Positions 37,008 through 47,826 of a stretch of 61,428 bases of DNA are shown in pieces. Position numbers and translations under genes: made by a program. The stretch comes from Scytalidium lignicola (taxonomy: Eukaryota > Ascomycota > Leotiomycetes): contig NCSJ02000259.1 of the NCBI GenBank assembly GCA_002812745.2, positions 1 to 61,428 on the forward strand, in the 5' to 3' direction. The notes beneath the pieces are model-generated. The model had not been told where the DNA came from and did not search any database. It was given only the letters and a program-made list of their open reading frames with translations. Positions within the stretch are counted from its first letter, which is position 1, and each line of letters opens with the position of its first letter.

Positions 37008-37365
37008 TGTTACAAAACTATATTATCCAGGTTACTGGATAGTTAAGAATAAGGTAGATGTTCAAGGACAATAGAAATATATAACATACAAGCAATTGAT
37101 TAAGTCTAAGGTAAGGTCTAATAATGTATTTAAGTTGAACATGAGGAGTCTACTCTTATGTTTTAATAGTGTACTTATATAGATAATGAAATCCAACTAG
37201 ACCTTTTAGACCTCCTAGGTCCCTTAAGTCTATAAACCCCTTGGACTTTTCAGGTCCCCTGAGTCTTAATCAGGTTATATGATTATTAAGTTCTTTATAT
37301 ATACTTTGTTATGTATTAAGCCTTAAGCTTACACTAATCATTGTGTTATAGTAAAACTTATAATA
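37008..37365 (-). repeat. LTR of gypsy copy B (5' LTR)
   Basis: 358 bp, the same length as its partner at 30190-30547, starting TGTTACAAAAC and ending CTTATAATA. It retains more C and G (for example GACCTCCTAGGTCCC) than the copy A LTRs. It is immediately followed by the AATTT duplication and then by copy C sequence. Confidence 0.85.
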
Positions 37366-40300
37366 AATTTTCTCTTACTTACCTTTAATTATGTTTAATA
37401 AAGAGTTCTTCTCTTTTTCCNTTTTTAATTACTTCTTAGATTTAATCAGCTTAATGTTTATTAATTACTATTATAATAATTATAAGTTGTTCTTTATTAT
37501 ATATTAAGAATTTACNTTTTATCTTCTTTTAATATAAGTTTACTTTCTTCTTTTTTCTTTGGTTGAGTATTCAGGTTTTTGACTTAGAATATCTACTCNT
37601 TTTATTATCTTTACCTTTAACATAAATAATCTTAAAATTATATTCAGATAACTTCTTTGTTTATTATACTTACTTAGCATTTAATTACTTAGTTATTATA
37701 AAGTATTAAAGGTTATAGTAATCTGAAAATATATCAACTATTTTGTTAGATTTAACAGTATACACNTTTTTAATACTTTAAAGCTTTTATAATAATTAAT
37801 ATTTCCTTATCTAATGTTTAATAATTTCTTTTTATAATGTTTAACTTTCTTGATTAAAATGTTAATAGTACATAATAATATTATTTACTAATTTATTATA
37901 ATTATAATAACATAACTCTTAATACTATATTAAAAGCATTAATCTTAATTCTTATTCTTTTCTTTAAGTCAAAGATTTTTAAGAAACTTTCTTTTATAAA
38001 AGTATCTTTAATATTTTAAAATACTTCCTTTATAATATCATTTTATTCATAAGCTTAATCCTTCTTTATGAGTTCAGTTAATAGTACAAAGATTTTAGAA
38101 TAATCCTTTATAAATCTTTAATAATAATTGACTAACCTTAAGAAACTTTATAATTACTTAATTGTTTTAAGTAGTTCTTATTCTTTGATTAACTAAATCT
38201 TATTATCAAGGATTTTTATCTTTTCTCCAAAAATACAATATTTTAAAAACTAAACTTGTTCTTTATAGAATTTGTATTTTACTAGTTTATAATGTAATCC
38301 TGCCTTTTACAACACTTGTAGAATAAGTTTAACATACTCCTTGTATTCTTTAATACTCTTCAAGTAAATAATTATATCATCAAGATATATTATCATGAAT
38401 TTCTCCAAATATTTCTTTAATATTCAGTTTATTATTCTTTATTATATTATTAAAGTATTAGTTATATTAAATGTTATAACTAATAGCTTAAATAATCTGT
38501 ATTTTGTTCAAATGATAATTTTCCATTTATTACCTCTTTTAATCCTTACCAGATTAAATGTTAATTACAAGTTTAACTTAGTAAATATAATAACTTCCTT
38601 TAACTTGTCTATCATTAAGTCTATTAATAGTAAAGGGTATTAGTTTTTCTCAGTTCTACTATTCAAGTATTTGTAATTATTACAAAGTTATCCTAGTAAA
38701 TTGTCTCCTTTCTTTGTATAATACAATAATATTCTAGCTTTACTATAACCTTCTTTATATAAACCTTTAAGTACTATTTTCTTGAATAATTATTTCTTTA
38801 TTACCTTATCTTTAACAAGAGTTGTTCAATAAATTAGTTTGTAGACTAGTCTAAACCTCTTTTTGAGCTTTATCTCATAATCTTATAATTTATAATTGAG
38901 TAAGGTTAAATCATCAGGTCTTTCTGTAAATAACTCTAGTTATTTATAATATTCTTTAAGAATATATTTCATAGTCTTATCAGTATGAATAACTCTTAAG
39001 AATACTAAATTCTGTTNNTTCTCTAAGAAGGTAATCATACTTGTTCTTTAATTAATTATTAGATTATACTTCTTTATCTATTCAATTCTAAGTATTACTT
39101 AATATATTCTTAGTTGTATAACATCAAAGGATATTTTTTTTTAATAGTTATTATTAATCCTTATATTTAGTTCATAGGTTTGGACATTGACTACTCTCTT
39201 GATTATACTATTATTCATTAATAATATTAAATAGTTATTTTTTTTGACTTTTGTACTAAGTCTAAGTTATTTTATAACTTGTTTACTGATAAAGTTTCTT
39301 TTAGCTCTTGAATTAATCAAGGCTTTTATTAACTTTTTACATAGTTTTATATTTATGTATAATGAACTTTTACTATTTATAAAGTAAAGATTAATGTTTT
39401 TAGTATTGTCAACTAATATATTGTCTTTGATCTTTAAGTCTTTAGTATTTTCTTAAAGTTCTTTAAACAATGTTATTTGTCTTTTTATAAGATCTCTTAG
39501 CCTTAGTCTATCTAAGCTTTTATTGTTCATAAATATATATATATCTTATACTTATTCTACTATTTCATTCTTAAGATATTTCCTTATCTTAATGATAAAG
39601 ACATTACTTTTCTTAAGAATTCTTTTTACAAAATTCAAAGAGTACATTATTACTTTTTNAGTTAAACTGTTGATTAATCCTTTATATTAATTTGTCTTCT
39701 TTTAATAATATAATAAATAGTTCTAAAGGTAATGAATCTTCTTTTAGTTCATTAATTATAAGTAGTACTTTTACATCTTAATTAACTTGTTTAACAATGA
39801 TCTTTACTAGTTCCTTTTGTTCTTGTTAAGTATGATATTATTTAACTTTAAATAGTTATTTTACTGATTTCCTTAGACTTTAGATTTCTTTATATTAAAT
39901 TTTTACCTTCGTTTAATCTTATTAAAAGATTATTATTAAAAGTCCTTCTTGTTATAAGTTGTATTATTCTTATAAGATATAGTTTAATTCTTCTTCTATT
40001 ATTATCTAAGTATCCTTAAGCATTTAGTCGAAATCATCTTAAATCTAAGTTCTTTTTNATTGATAAGAGGAACTTGTAAGTTCCTTTCTTTATAACAATA
40101 CTTTAAAGGTTAGTCTTATAGACTAGAATAAGATCCTCAAGATTAAATTCTTGTTCTTCAACAGTTACTTCCTCTTATTATATAATTCAATAGAGTTAAC
40201 TTCTGTCTAAGATTTCTTATCCTCTTAATCCCCTTATGTTAATTGTTAAATAGTATTTCAAGATTAATAACTCTCTTGAAATAAGATATTGTTTTGTTAG

Positions 40301-42109
40301 TATAACCTTGAAGTTTGCTAGTATAATTATCTAGATTTTACTAACTCTTGGAATTAATCTTTATTTGTCTTAACTTTAGACTTAATTGTTGTTTTAAGGA
40401 TGTCTTATATGTTGAGTTCTTGTTATAAGCACAGAATTTGTTTCAAAGATTCTTATTATTATTATCTCATTTACATTAGTCTTAATAACATGATATAATA
40501 TGATCATCAAGTCTTAGAGAACTTCTTTATTTAAGGTATTCTCTTGTTTGTTCTTAGAGTTCTCTTCTAAGTTCAAGCTTTCTTCTTCTGATAAGATATC
40601 TTTAAGTCTTTAGATTCTTATAGCTTTAATCTTAATTAACATACTTAACTTATTATCTTTCTTATGAGTATTTATCATATATTTAGAAAGTTTATACTTA
40701 AAATATAACTTGTTTTTTCTTTTTTTTATTAAGTTCTTCAAAGAAGATTTTAAAAGAATTCCCTTTCTTGCTTTTCTTATTAAAGTACCTCTTTCCTTTT
40801 CCTTTAAAGGTTTTTCCCTTTTTCATAGTATTTAACTTTATAAGGTTTTCTTAATCTTTCTTTTTGTTAATCTTTCTCTTATTAAAGTAAGATTTACTCT
40901 TTTTATCCAAGCTCATCTTATATTGCTTATTCTTAATCTTGATAAACAAGTCAATAAGAGTATTAAATATAATAATTATAAGTTATCAATATAATTCCTC
41001 CTTAATAAAGTCCTTTAAACTAATCTTATACTAATGTATATGTACTTCTTCTCCTTAGTTAACTAATACTATATATTAACAATAAAGTATTGTATATTCA
41101 TTAAGGCTCTTGGTTTGTCTAAGATAAGTTAATCATCTTTTAATATTTTTTTTNGTTAATATCTTCATATAAGTGTTTAAGCTCTCTTATATAGTTAACT
41201 TAACTTATAATAATATTAATTACTTCTTGTTTTCTTATTTCTTTGTTTATCATGAACTATTCATCCTTAAAAGGTTAAAACCAAGTTTTAACTACTCTTC
41301 TTAAGTATATTAACACTTATAAAACCTTATGTATATCTTCAAGTAATAATTGATTATTTAGTATTAAATAAGTTCTTATTTGCATAAGATATACTTTTAG
41401 TTTTTTTCTGTCTTCATAGAATAAATCTAGTCTAATGATTTTAACTTCTTTAAAGGTTATTATTAGAATTTGTTCAATATCATTTTCTAGTTCAAAGTCT
41501 AGATCAAGGTCTAGACTTAAAACTCTTAGTATTAGAACTAGTTTTAAGTTAAGTTTAAGTAATAGAATTATTAGTTTCTTTCTTATAACTTTTGATAATT
41601 CTCTAACAGTTAATCCTTCTATTAACTTAATAAGTTACTTTAGTAATATAACAACTTCTTCTAATATTCCCTCTTGAATATTAGTTTCCTTAATAGTTTA
41701 GTCCTTACCTTAATCTTCTTCAGAACTATCTTCTGAACTTTCCTTAGATCCTTCTTCAGATTCCTCTTTAGATTCTTCTTTAAAACCTTCTTCAAAACCT
41801 TCTTTAGGTTATTGTTTATTATTATTATTATTTACTAGTATATTTGTTTTTAAATCCTGATTTATCAAGATAAGTAATGTTCAAAATGTTACAAAACTAT
41901 ACTATCCAGGTTACTGGATAATAAGAGTAAGGTAGATGTTCAAGGACAACAGAAACAAAAGACACTTAAGCAGGTGATTAAGTTAAAGGCAAGATCTAGT
42001 AATGTATTTAGGTTGAACACAAGGAGTTTACTCTTATGTTCTTACAGTGTACTTATATAGATAATGAAATCCAACTAGATCCCTTAAAGTCTTTAGAGTC
42101 CTTTAGATA
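37366..42109 (-). mobile_element. Ty3/gypsy copy C, right fragment (RT, gag, 5' LTR)
   Basis: Continuation of the element interrupted by copy B. It runs from integrase/RNase H through reverse transcriptase (YLDD codons at 38376-38387) and gag to the start of an LTR at 41887, which aligns with 23188 onward. That LTR is cut off at 42109 by the GTCTGG element copy 3. Very strongly AT-shifted in the pol part, and densely stopped. Confidence 0.85.
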
Positions 42110-42529
42110 GACTGGCCAGACCGTTACATTAGACCATGGTCTGGTCTGGACAAGACCATAAGCCACATGGTCTCGTCTGCAAAAAATTAAGCGAGACCGT
42201 GGCCTTACGGTCTGGTCTGGACCAGACCGTAGAACAGTCCCCATTTTTTGAGCCAGACTGGACTACGGTCTGATTTAAATGAAACGAGACCGTAATTCGC
42301 TAATATTACTTAAATAAGACAAAAAATATACTAAATATAGTAACATTTTAGACTACATGGTCTGAGCACGGTCTGAGTACAGTCTGACATTAATATACGG
42401 TCCTCATTTTTTAAGCCAGACCAGACTGTAGTCTCACGGTCCGGTCTCAAAATTTTCGTACAGTCTACGGTCTGAGCACGGTCCCCACAAAACCCACGGT
42501 CTGGTCTGGTCTGGACCGATCGGCCAGTC
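42110..42529 (+). mobile_element. GTCTGG palindromic element, copy 3 (least mutated)
   Basis: 420 bp beginning GACTGGCCAGACCG and ending GATCGGCCAGTC, with TA on each side. It is GC-rich for this neighbourhood and best shows the design: many copies of GGTCTGG, GACCGTAG, ACGGTCT and their complements in both orientations around a short AT core with ACTAAATATAGTA. The outer 8 bp (GACTGGCC/GGCCAGTC) are perfect inverted repeats. No ORF. It lies inside or at the edge of the copy C LTR, so it inserted after that LTR. Confidence 0.8.
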
Positions 42530-42904
42530 TAGTTAGACTTGAACAAGAACAATTGAAAAAAGCTAATTTTCTAACAAAGGAACATAAAATGTTAACTACT
42601 AATAAGAGAATCAAGTTCAATAAAGGTATTATATAATTGAATAATACTAGAATTTCACTTACTCAAGAGTACTAATATGTTAATCTACAACTTATAACTA
42701 GGAAATCAGCTATTATAACAAGCTTATAAGGAATTGTACATTAAAACCTTATTATCAAGGAGTAATATATCATATAACATGTTTAAAGAGTATATATAAC
42801 TTCAGTTTGCTAATTAGAAGTATTATACAACTTATTAATAGTTGTTTAAGCTATTAATCTTAACTAAGAAGATATAAAATCATTGAATAAACATTTACAA
42901 TAAC
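42530..42904. other. AT-rich spacer with mutated plus-strand frame
   Basis: Between the GTCTGG element and the copia fragment. On plus a glutamine/lysine-rich frame with TAA/TAG stops is visible (QEQLKKANFLTKEHKM, then further mutated stretches), like the basic coiled-coil tails of fungal pogo transposases or other DNA-binding proteins. Too degraded to assign. Confidence 0.35.
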
Positions 42905-43619
42905 AAATTTAAAATACTATTAAGAGAATATAATTTGTTAAGCTTGAAAAGGAAACATTATAATTATTAATCTTTACAAATGCTTTATTTACAAATAACA
43001 AAGACTTATTATCATAAATTAATTATATTATAATACTTATAGACTAGAAAGGAAATGTAAATATACTATACTGAACATTAGTCAAGTACAAAAGGGTTAT
43101 ACACAGTGTTTTAACCTTAAAATTATACAAAATAACTTATAAGTTTAATATAAGAGTTATAATCAAGTTAACTATCAAAGAAATCCTCGAAATCAACTTC
43201 TTACTAATCATATGTACAAATTCAAGGTTATTATACAATTACCTTGTTAAGTTAAGAACTACATAGTAAAAGTAGTTTATGATTAACATAATATACCTCT
43301 GTCAAGCGTATGAACAATGCTAGATTACTAAGGTATGATAGATTAAAGGAATTACAAATTCAGCTGATTCCATGACCAAAGAAAAGCTATCTAACACTCT
43401 GAAACAACTGTTAGATACAAATAAAGTGCAATTGGAAGTAGTAGAATAGGTAAAATATGATAGTGTAGATGGCAGAACAGAGAATTATACAGAAGAGGGA
43501 TTTAGAACTATTCTCAATTAGGCAATTAGCATACAATTAAGAAAATTCTACGGATTTAAGCGTTTTGAGAGCTACAGTGTACAGCCATTTTTAAAGTGGT
43601 TCTAGTATTAGTAGAATAG
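42905..43619 (+). mobile_element. Ty1/copia 3' coding end (RNase H), second degraded copy
   Basis: Aligns along its length with 28623-29344 (shared NNKDL, EKRL-type and SNTLKQLLDTNKVQLEV-like stretches on plus), but here the RNase H frame itself is broken by stops. An LTR follows directly at 43620. The upstream Pol is absent, as in the first copy. Confidence 0.75.
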
Positions 43620-43797
43620 TGGTTACGTACACATGATATTCACGTACCCTTGTAAGCTAGTCCTGATTAGGTAGTAAGAACAAGCAAAGCTCTTACAGCT
43701 TTACTCTCCTACCCCAAATTGTACAACAACCATGGAATAGCATAACAGTATATTACGTATATTACATACCATACTACGTGCTACAAGTGAACCGACA
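43620..43797 (+). repeat. Copia-type LTR, second RIP-affected copy
   Basis: 178 bp, TGGTTACGTAC...ACCGACA, homologous to 29345-29524. It is slightly less AT-shifted than that copy (TTGTAAGCTAGTCC is intact, as in the clean solo LTR at 52852). Confidence 0.75.
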
Positions 43798-43829
43798 TTA
43801 TTTAAATATAATTATTCAGTTATTATTAA

Positions 43830-44448
43830 GGATACTTAAATACATACAGTACTTACTTAAATACACGCACTTTCTCTAGTACTAATCTCTCTTCACCTAA
43901 CAACCACTTATAGTAATTTACTAATAAGCATAATAGCTAATTAGTTTACAGTATATAAAAAAGTAAAAACATAAATTACATATACTTATCTCTTACCATA
44001 ACTTCTAGAATTGAAGTTATTATTACCATTATATGAAGGACATAATAAAAGTCATATAATAAAAGCTAAAATATTAACAGTGTACATTTTATTTAATTAT
44101 ATAATATTCATAAAATTATTATAATAATTATATACTTAAAATGCCTTATAATTATAATGTATTATAAAGCATTAACAACTTAAAAACCATTAAAATTATA
44201 ATGCATTCTTTAATGTTCATTTATACACTTAAAATTAAATTACTTTTACTGCTCTTTGTCAGCTTTAATAACTATTATGAATTTAGCATATAACTTTACT
44301 CTTTTAGTAATCCCTTACCTTAACTCATTATCGTTTATTACTAAGTCTCTTTGCACAATACCAATTTGTATACAATTATGAGGTATAGCTGATGTCGGCA
44401 AAAGTACGTGTATTTAGGTAAGTGCTGCGTGTATTTAAGTAACGTACC
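43830..44448. mobile_element. Small non-autonomous element with MULE-like TIRs
   Basis: About 620 bp with terminal inverted repeats of roughly 45-50 bp: left from GGATACTTAAATACATAC, right the complement of GGTACGTTACTTAAATACACG. Each TIR contains two spaced copies of (A)CTTAAATACAC. The MULE at 58231-60783 has the same arrangement (GGGGATACTTAAATCCACCC, then a second CTAAATCCACCC at the same spacing), so this looks like a diverged internally deleted relative. The interior has no coding sign. The target duplication is not clear. Confidence 0.6.
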
Positions 44449-44498
44449 TTACGAACCTGCTGACATAAGTCTGTATTTTATCCCCTTATTATTTTATA

Positions 44499-44547
44499 AC
44501 GTAAATCCTCGTCTACCGGGCCACCCCACCGACCGGGCCACTTCCCC
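44499..44547. repeat. Left TIR of Fot1/pogo element
   Basis: ACGTAAATCCTCGTCTACCG followed by GGCCACCCCACCGACC and GGGCCACTT. It matches the reverse complement of the right end with only a few changes, one of them C to T. Confidence 0.85.
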
Positions 44548-46336
44548 TCCACCTTAACCTTCAAAACCAAATATTTAACTAACAACAACAAATAATCAAA
44601 TAAATTCAGTAACTAACTAATTAAGGACAATGAGTAATTTTATAACCTGAAATATTACATCCTGAGTATATTGATAGCCGTTGTAATAGTACTGGTAAAG
44701 GATTAGTAGATATTGAAGAATTAGTAACTTATATTACATTTTGTACTATAGTACTTGATTAAGCTAATTCCTAAGCCTCTTGCCTTGTTAAGGAGCCTGT
44801 ATAAACTAATTACTTTCTAGATCTTCATAATTTTCATTGTATAAAAGCATTTACAGCTTTTAATTCTTTAATCTCTTTTGTTAAAAATACTGTATTATGC
44901 ATAGCTAACTCACAACCTTTGACTAATTACTTCAAAGTTGTTTTAATAAGAGTAAAAGGGTTATTTTACTCTTTGAATAATCATTGAACAGTTTGAGATT
45001 ACAATTATAATTAAATAAGGTTATAAGGTGTCTTTAGAACTTATTATACTCTAGAATTATTACTATGACTACTCTTTAAAAGTATAAGTGTTTTGTCAAC
45101 TTGAACATGTAATTTAACTAGTATACACTTTAGATCATATAAAACTAATCCAGTAATTGCAAATCTATTCTGAATAGTTGTTGATTTAAAGGTTTGTTAA
45201 TGTACAATTAGATATAACTCTAGTAAATCCTCTTTATTAATATACTAAATTCTACCCTGCATTTTATTCTCAATTTAAGCATTATACATATACTTAAGAA
45301 TTGAAAAACAAGTTATATTAAGTAGTTAAAGAAGATAAGATAAATAAGAAAATATACAAATTAGAATAATCTTGTGTATAAAGTAAAATAAGTTAAATTC
45401 AAATGTTATATAACTATTATGACTATTAAGGATTAACATGTAATATTAACCTTTAATTTTGTCTTTAATAACAAGTTTAAAGGTTTTCTTAAGTTATTTA
45501 AGGCTAATTTGATTATTTGTCTATTTATTATTACTTCATTCATCTTTTAACCTTCAGATAATAGATTAGTCAAAGCTAATTAATAGTATTTTCTTTTGAA
45601 GATAATTAAAGGTAATAAAGCTTATCTAAAAGTATTAATTAATTTAATGATAATAACTTATTTGTAATTTCCAAGTTATAATAATAAAGGTTTACTAAAG
45701 TAATCAAAGGTTATAACTACTTTAATAATAGTAATTGTACTTATTATAAAGTTTGTTTTATCAAAGTTGTAAATATCCTTATCTAGGATTTTATATTAAG
45801 CTTTGATTTTAAGGAATTAATTAAATTATTGTTGAATAAACTTTAAATCTTTACATTTAACTTGTTGATAACTATATTTGTGAATATATTTAGTAGTTAA
45901 TTCAGTATAATAGCTTAAAAATCATTGAATTCAGTTTTTGCTTATAAGTGAAGGAGGAGTAAGTTTACTATACTTAGAAATCAAACTATTAACTATAAAA
46001 TGTACTTGTGAAGGTCTAGGAGGCATTTCTCATTTACTTATAAATACAATCTATTATACTAATGATTCTTCTTTAAATTAAGTCAATTTAAAGGATTTGG
46101 TGTATGTAATTCCTTTTTGAACCCTTCCATGGAATCATGCATTCAATGTATTACAAAGTATATTGAAATTACATGTTACAGATCAAATTGATTTGATTTG
46201 ACCATTTTTTAACATGTTTATAACAAGAGTAATCCTTCCTTCTTGACTAGCATCCAAAATTCTGGCCATTAGAATGTGTTTTGGTGGAGAAATAAGTGGT
46301 TGAAGTTGGTGGTGTTGATAGAATTGATGATTGCGA

Positions 46337-46385
46337 TGGAAAGTGGCCTCGTCGGTAGGGTGGCCCGGTAGACGAGGATTTACGT
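46337..46385. repeat. Right TIR of Fot1/pogo element
   Basis: Ends GAGGATTTACGT, followed by TA. Reverse complement of the left TIR; it carries GAGG where the left has GGGC, otherwise nearly identical. Confidence 0.85.
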
Positions 46386-46576
46386 TATTAGTAGCTTTGG
46401 ACGACACATTATTGATGGCAAAGCACGTATGTCCCGTGCTGGACACGTCATGTTAAAATTGCAAAGCATAATGTTATCTTTTATTACTGTTGCTGTAGCA
46501 TAGAAGATTGAAATTTTCCGTGGTATTTAAAATGTAATGTGTTAAAGTCTGAGCAATTCGAGAGAACTAAGGTTCA

Positions 46577-46717
46577 ATGACGTTGAAGTGGATTAACTAC
46601 ACGGCGAATTATGTAGATCTTATACTTGCAGCTAAGAATGCGGAGAAGACCAGCATTTCTGTGGTGGCAGCAGCTAGTAGTGTTATAGACGACACTTCAA
46701 ACGTAAGTTTGTATTAA
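46577..46717 (+). pseudogene. Isolated first-exon fragment, unknown protein
   Basis: An ATG at 46577 opens 42 codons of normal composition (MTLKWINYTANYVDLILAAK ... VVAAASSVIDD) up to a perfect donor GTAAGT at 46703; without splicing the frame ends at the TAA at 46715. No downstream exon can be found, since AT-rich sequence follows. It lies just right of the Fot1 element. The start resembles fungal small helical proteins beginning MT/SxKWxxYTAENVD, but I cannot name the family. Probably the 5' remnant of a gene whose rest was lost or mutated. Confidence 0.4.
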
Positions 46718-47396
46718 GTCGTCTTTGTAAAATGAAGACTGTTAATGTCTTAAGATGTGAATAACAAAATGAAGACATTGTATTTGGTGTTTTACAAGCT
46801 TACTTGAGCAAATGCATTTATTACACTTCTATATTATAACAGCCAACATCAGATTTTATCTTAGCATACAATCTTATTACATACTTAAAAGAGTATAACT
46901 TATTATTTTATAAGGTATACTAGAATGCAGTTCCAAGTAAGCAACTCTTACAATACTTATAATATTAGCACAATCTGAAAAGATTTATTCAAGATCTGAT
47001 TATTCAAGACTTATAAAGATTCCCTTTTATACAAACATAAAAAGAGATATTACCTTTGCTGGATAATCTACTATTACTTCTCTTTTTACCATGTCTTATT
47101 CTTGGACATAACTATCCTAAATGCTCATTGTATAAAACAATAAACTTTAAGCATCTTCAAGCTTACCTGAATAAAGATTATAAAATATTTAATAACCTTA
47201 ATATTACTATTGTAAATACAACTTATTACTTATAAAGATAAATAAAGTTAACTTAAGGAAAGTAATAAAAAAATAAAAGCAAATGCTCCTTTTATCATAT
47301 ATTATAACATTAATGATAATAACTGTTTTAGTATACTTGAATAAGTTATTAAAACAGAATTGACAGATAAAAAGCTTACAATTTTAAAAATGAATA
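46718..47396. other. AT-rich block, nothing recognised
   Basis: No motif, repeat or RNA gene seen. Composition becomes steadily more AT-rich to the right of the exon fragment. Confidence 0.4.
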
Positions 47397-47824
47397 GACT
47401 AGCTGAACCGTTGCATTAGACTGTAATCCGGTCTGGACAAGACTGTAATTTACAGTTTATAGTCCGTAAAAAATTAAGCAAGACCGTAGCCTACAGTCTA
47501 GATTTAAATTTTTGAGACCAAACCATAGAACAGTCCTTATTTTTTAAGCTAGACTAGATTACAGTCTGATTTAAATGAAGTAAGACTGTAGTTTGCTAAT
47601 ATTACTTAAATAAGACAAAAATGTACTAAATATAGTAACATTTTAGACTACATAGTCTGAGCACAGTCTAAGTACAGTCTAACATTAATATATAATCCTT
47701 ATTTTTTAGGCTAGACCAGACTGTAGTCTCATAGTCTAGTCTTAAAATTTTAGTATGATCTACAGTCTGAGCATAGTCCTCACAAAACCTACAGTCTAGT
47801 CTGGTCTGAACTAGTCAGCTAGTT
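47397..47824 (+). mobile_element. GTCTGG palindromic element, copy 4 (mutated)
   Basis: 428 bp aligning end to end with copy 3 (42110-42529), flanked by TA. Starts GACTAGCTG and ends CAGCTAGTT. Most CpA/TpG positions of copy 3 are shifted to TpA here (for example ACAGTCTAGTC for ACGGTCTGGTC). The core ACTAAATATAGTAACATTTTAGACTACAT is preserved nearly unchanged. Confidence 0.8.
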
Positions 47825-47826
47825 TA

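Larger units (their letters stand above)
30190..37365 (-). mobile_element. Ty3/gypsy LTR retrotransposon, copy B, nested in copy C
   Basis: A complete but dead 7.2-kb element with LTRs at 30190-30547 and 37008-37365 and a perfect 5-bp target duplication AATTT (30185-30189 and 37366-37370). Minus-strand order: gag with a degenerate CCHC knuckle near 35830, reverse transcriptase (YLDD codons at 33518-33529), RNase H, then integrase (DGKTECLNGWLEEYLRYY near 31940-31880, the 'DGQTERxNQxLEQYLR' motif). Many TAA/TAG stops. It is somewhat less AT-shifted than copies A and C. The insertion interrupts copy C in its integrase region, so B is younger than C. Confidence 0.9.
44499..46385 (-). mobile_element. 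Fot1/pogo (Tc1/mariner superfamily) transposon, RIP-degraded
   Basis: 1,887 bp with ~48-bp terminal inverted repeats starting ACGTAAATCCTCGTCTAC, with TA at both ends (44497-44498 and 46386-46387). The minus strand codes a pogo-type transposase: MARILDASQEGRITLVINML at 46272 downward (psq-type helix-turn-helix), then a mutated CENP-B-like part with KLTPPS and the DDE-domain start NFDKT (NFDETGF in active relatives). The frame is preserved for several hundred codons but crossed by many TAA/TAG/TGA stops from C-to-T and G-to-A. The length is typical of Fot1 elements. The TIRs have stayed GC-rich while the body was mutated. Confidence 0.85.

Noticed and set aside
42110..42529. CRISPR-like array of short repeats
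   Set aside because: Repeats are in both orientations, variable and without uniform spacers, in a fungal context; the ends behave as transposon termini at TA.
44361..46446. 87-codon frame starting in the Fot1 right flank as a cellular gene
   Set aside because: It is the transposase start: the first half reads through the TIR, the second half is the helix-turn-helix of a pogo transposase.
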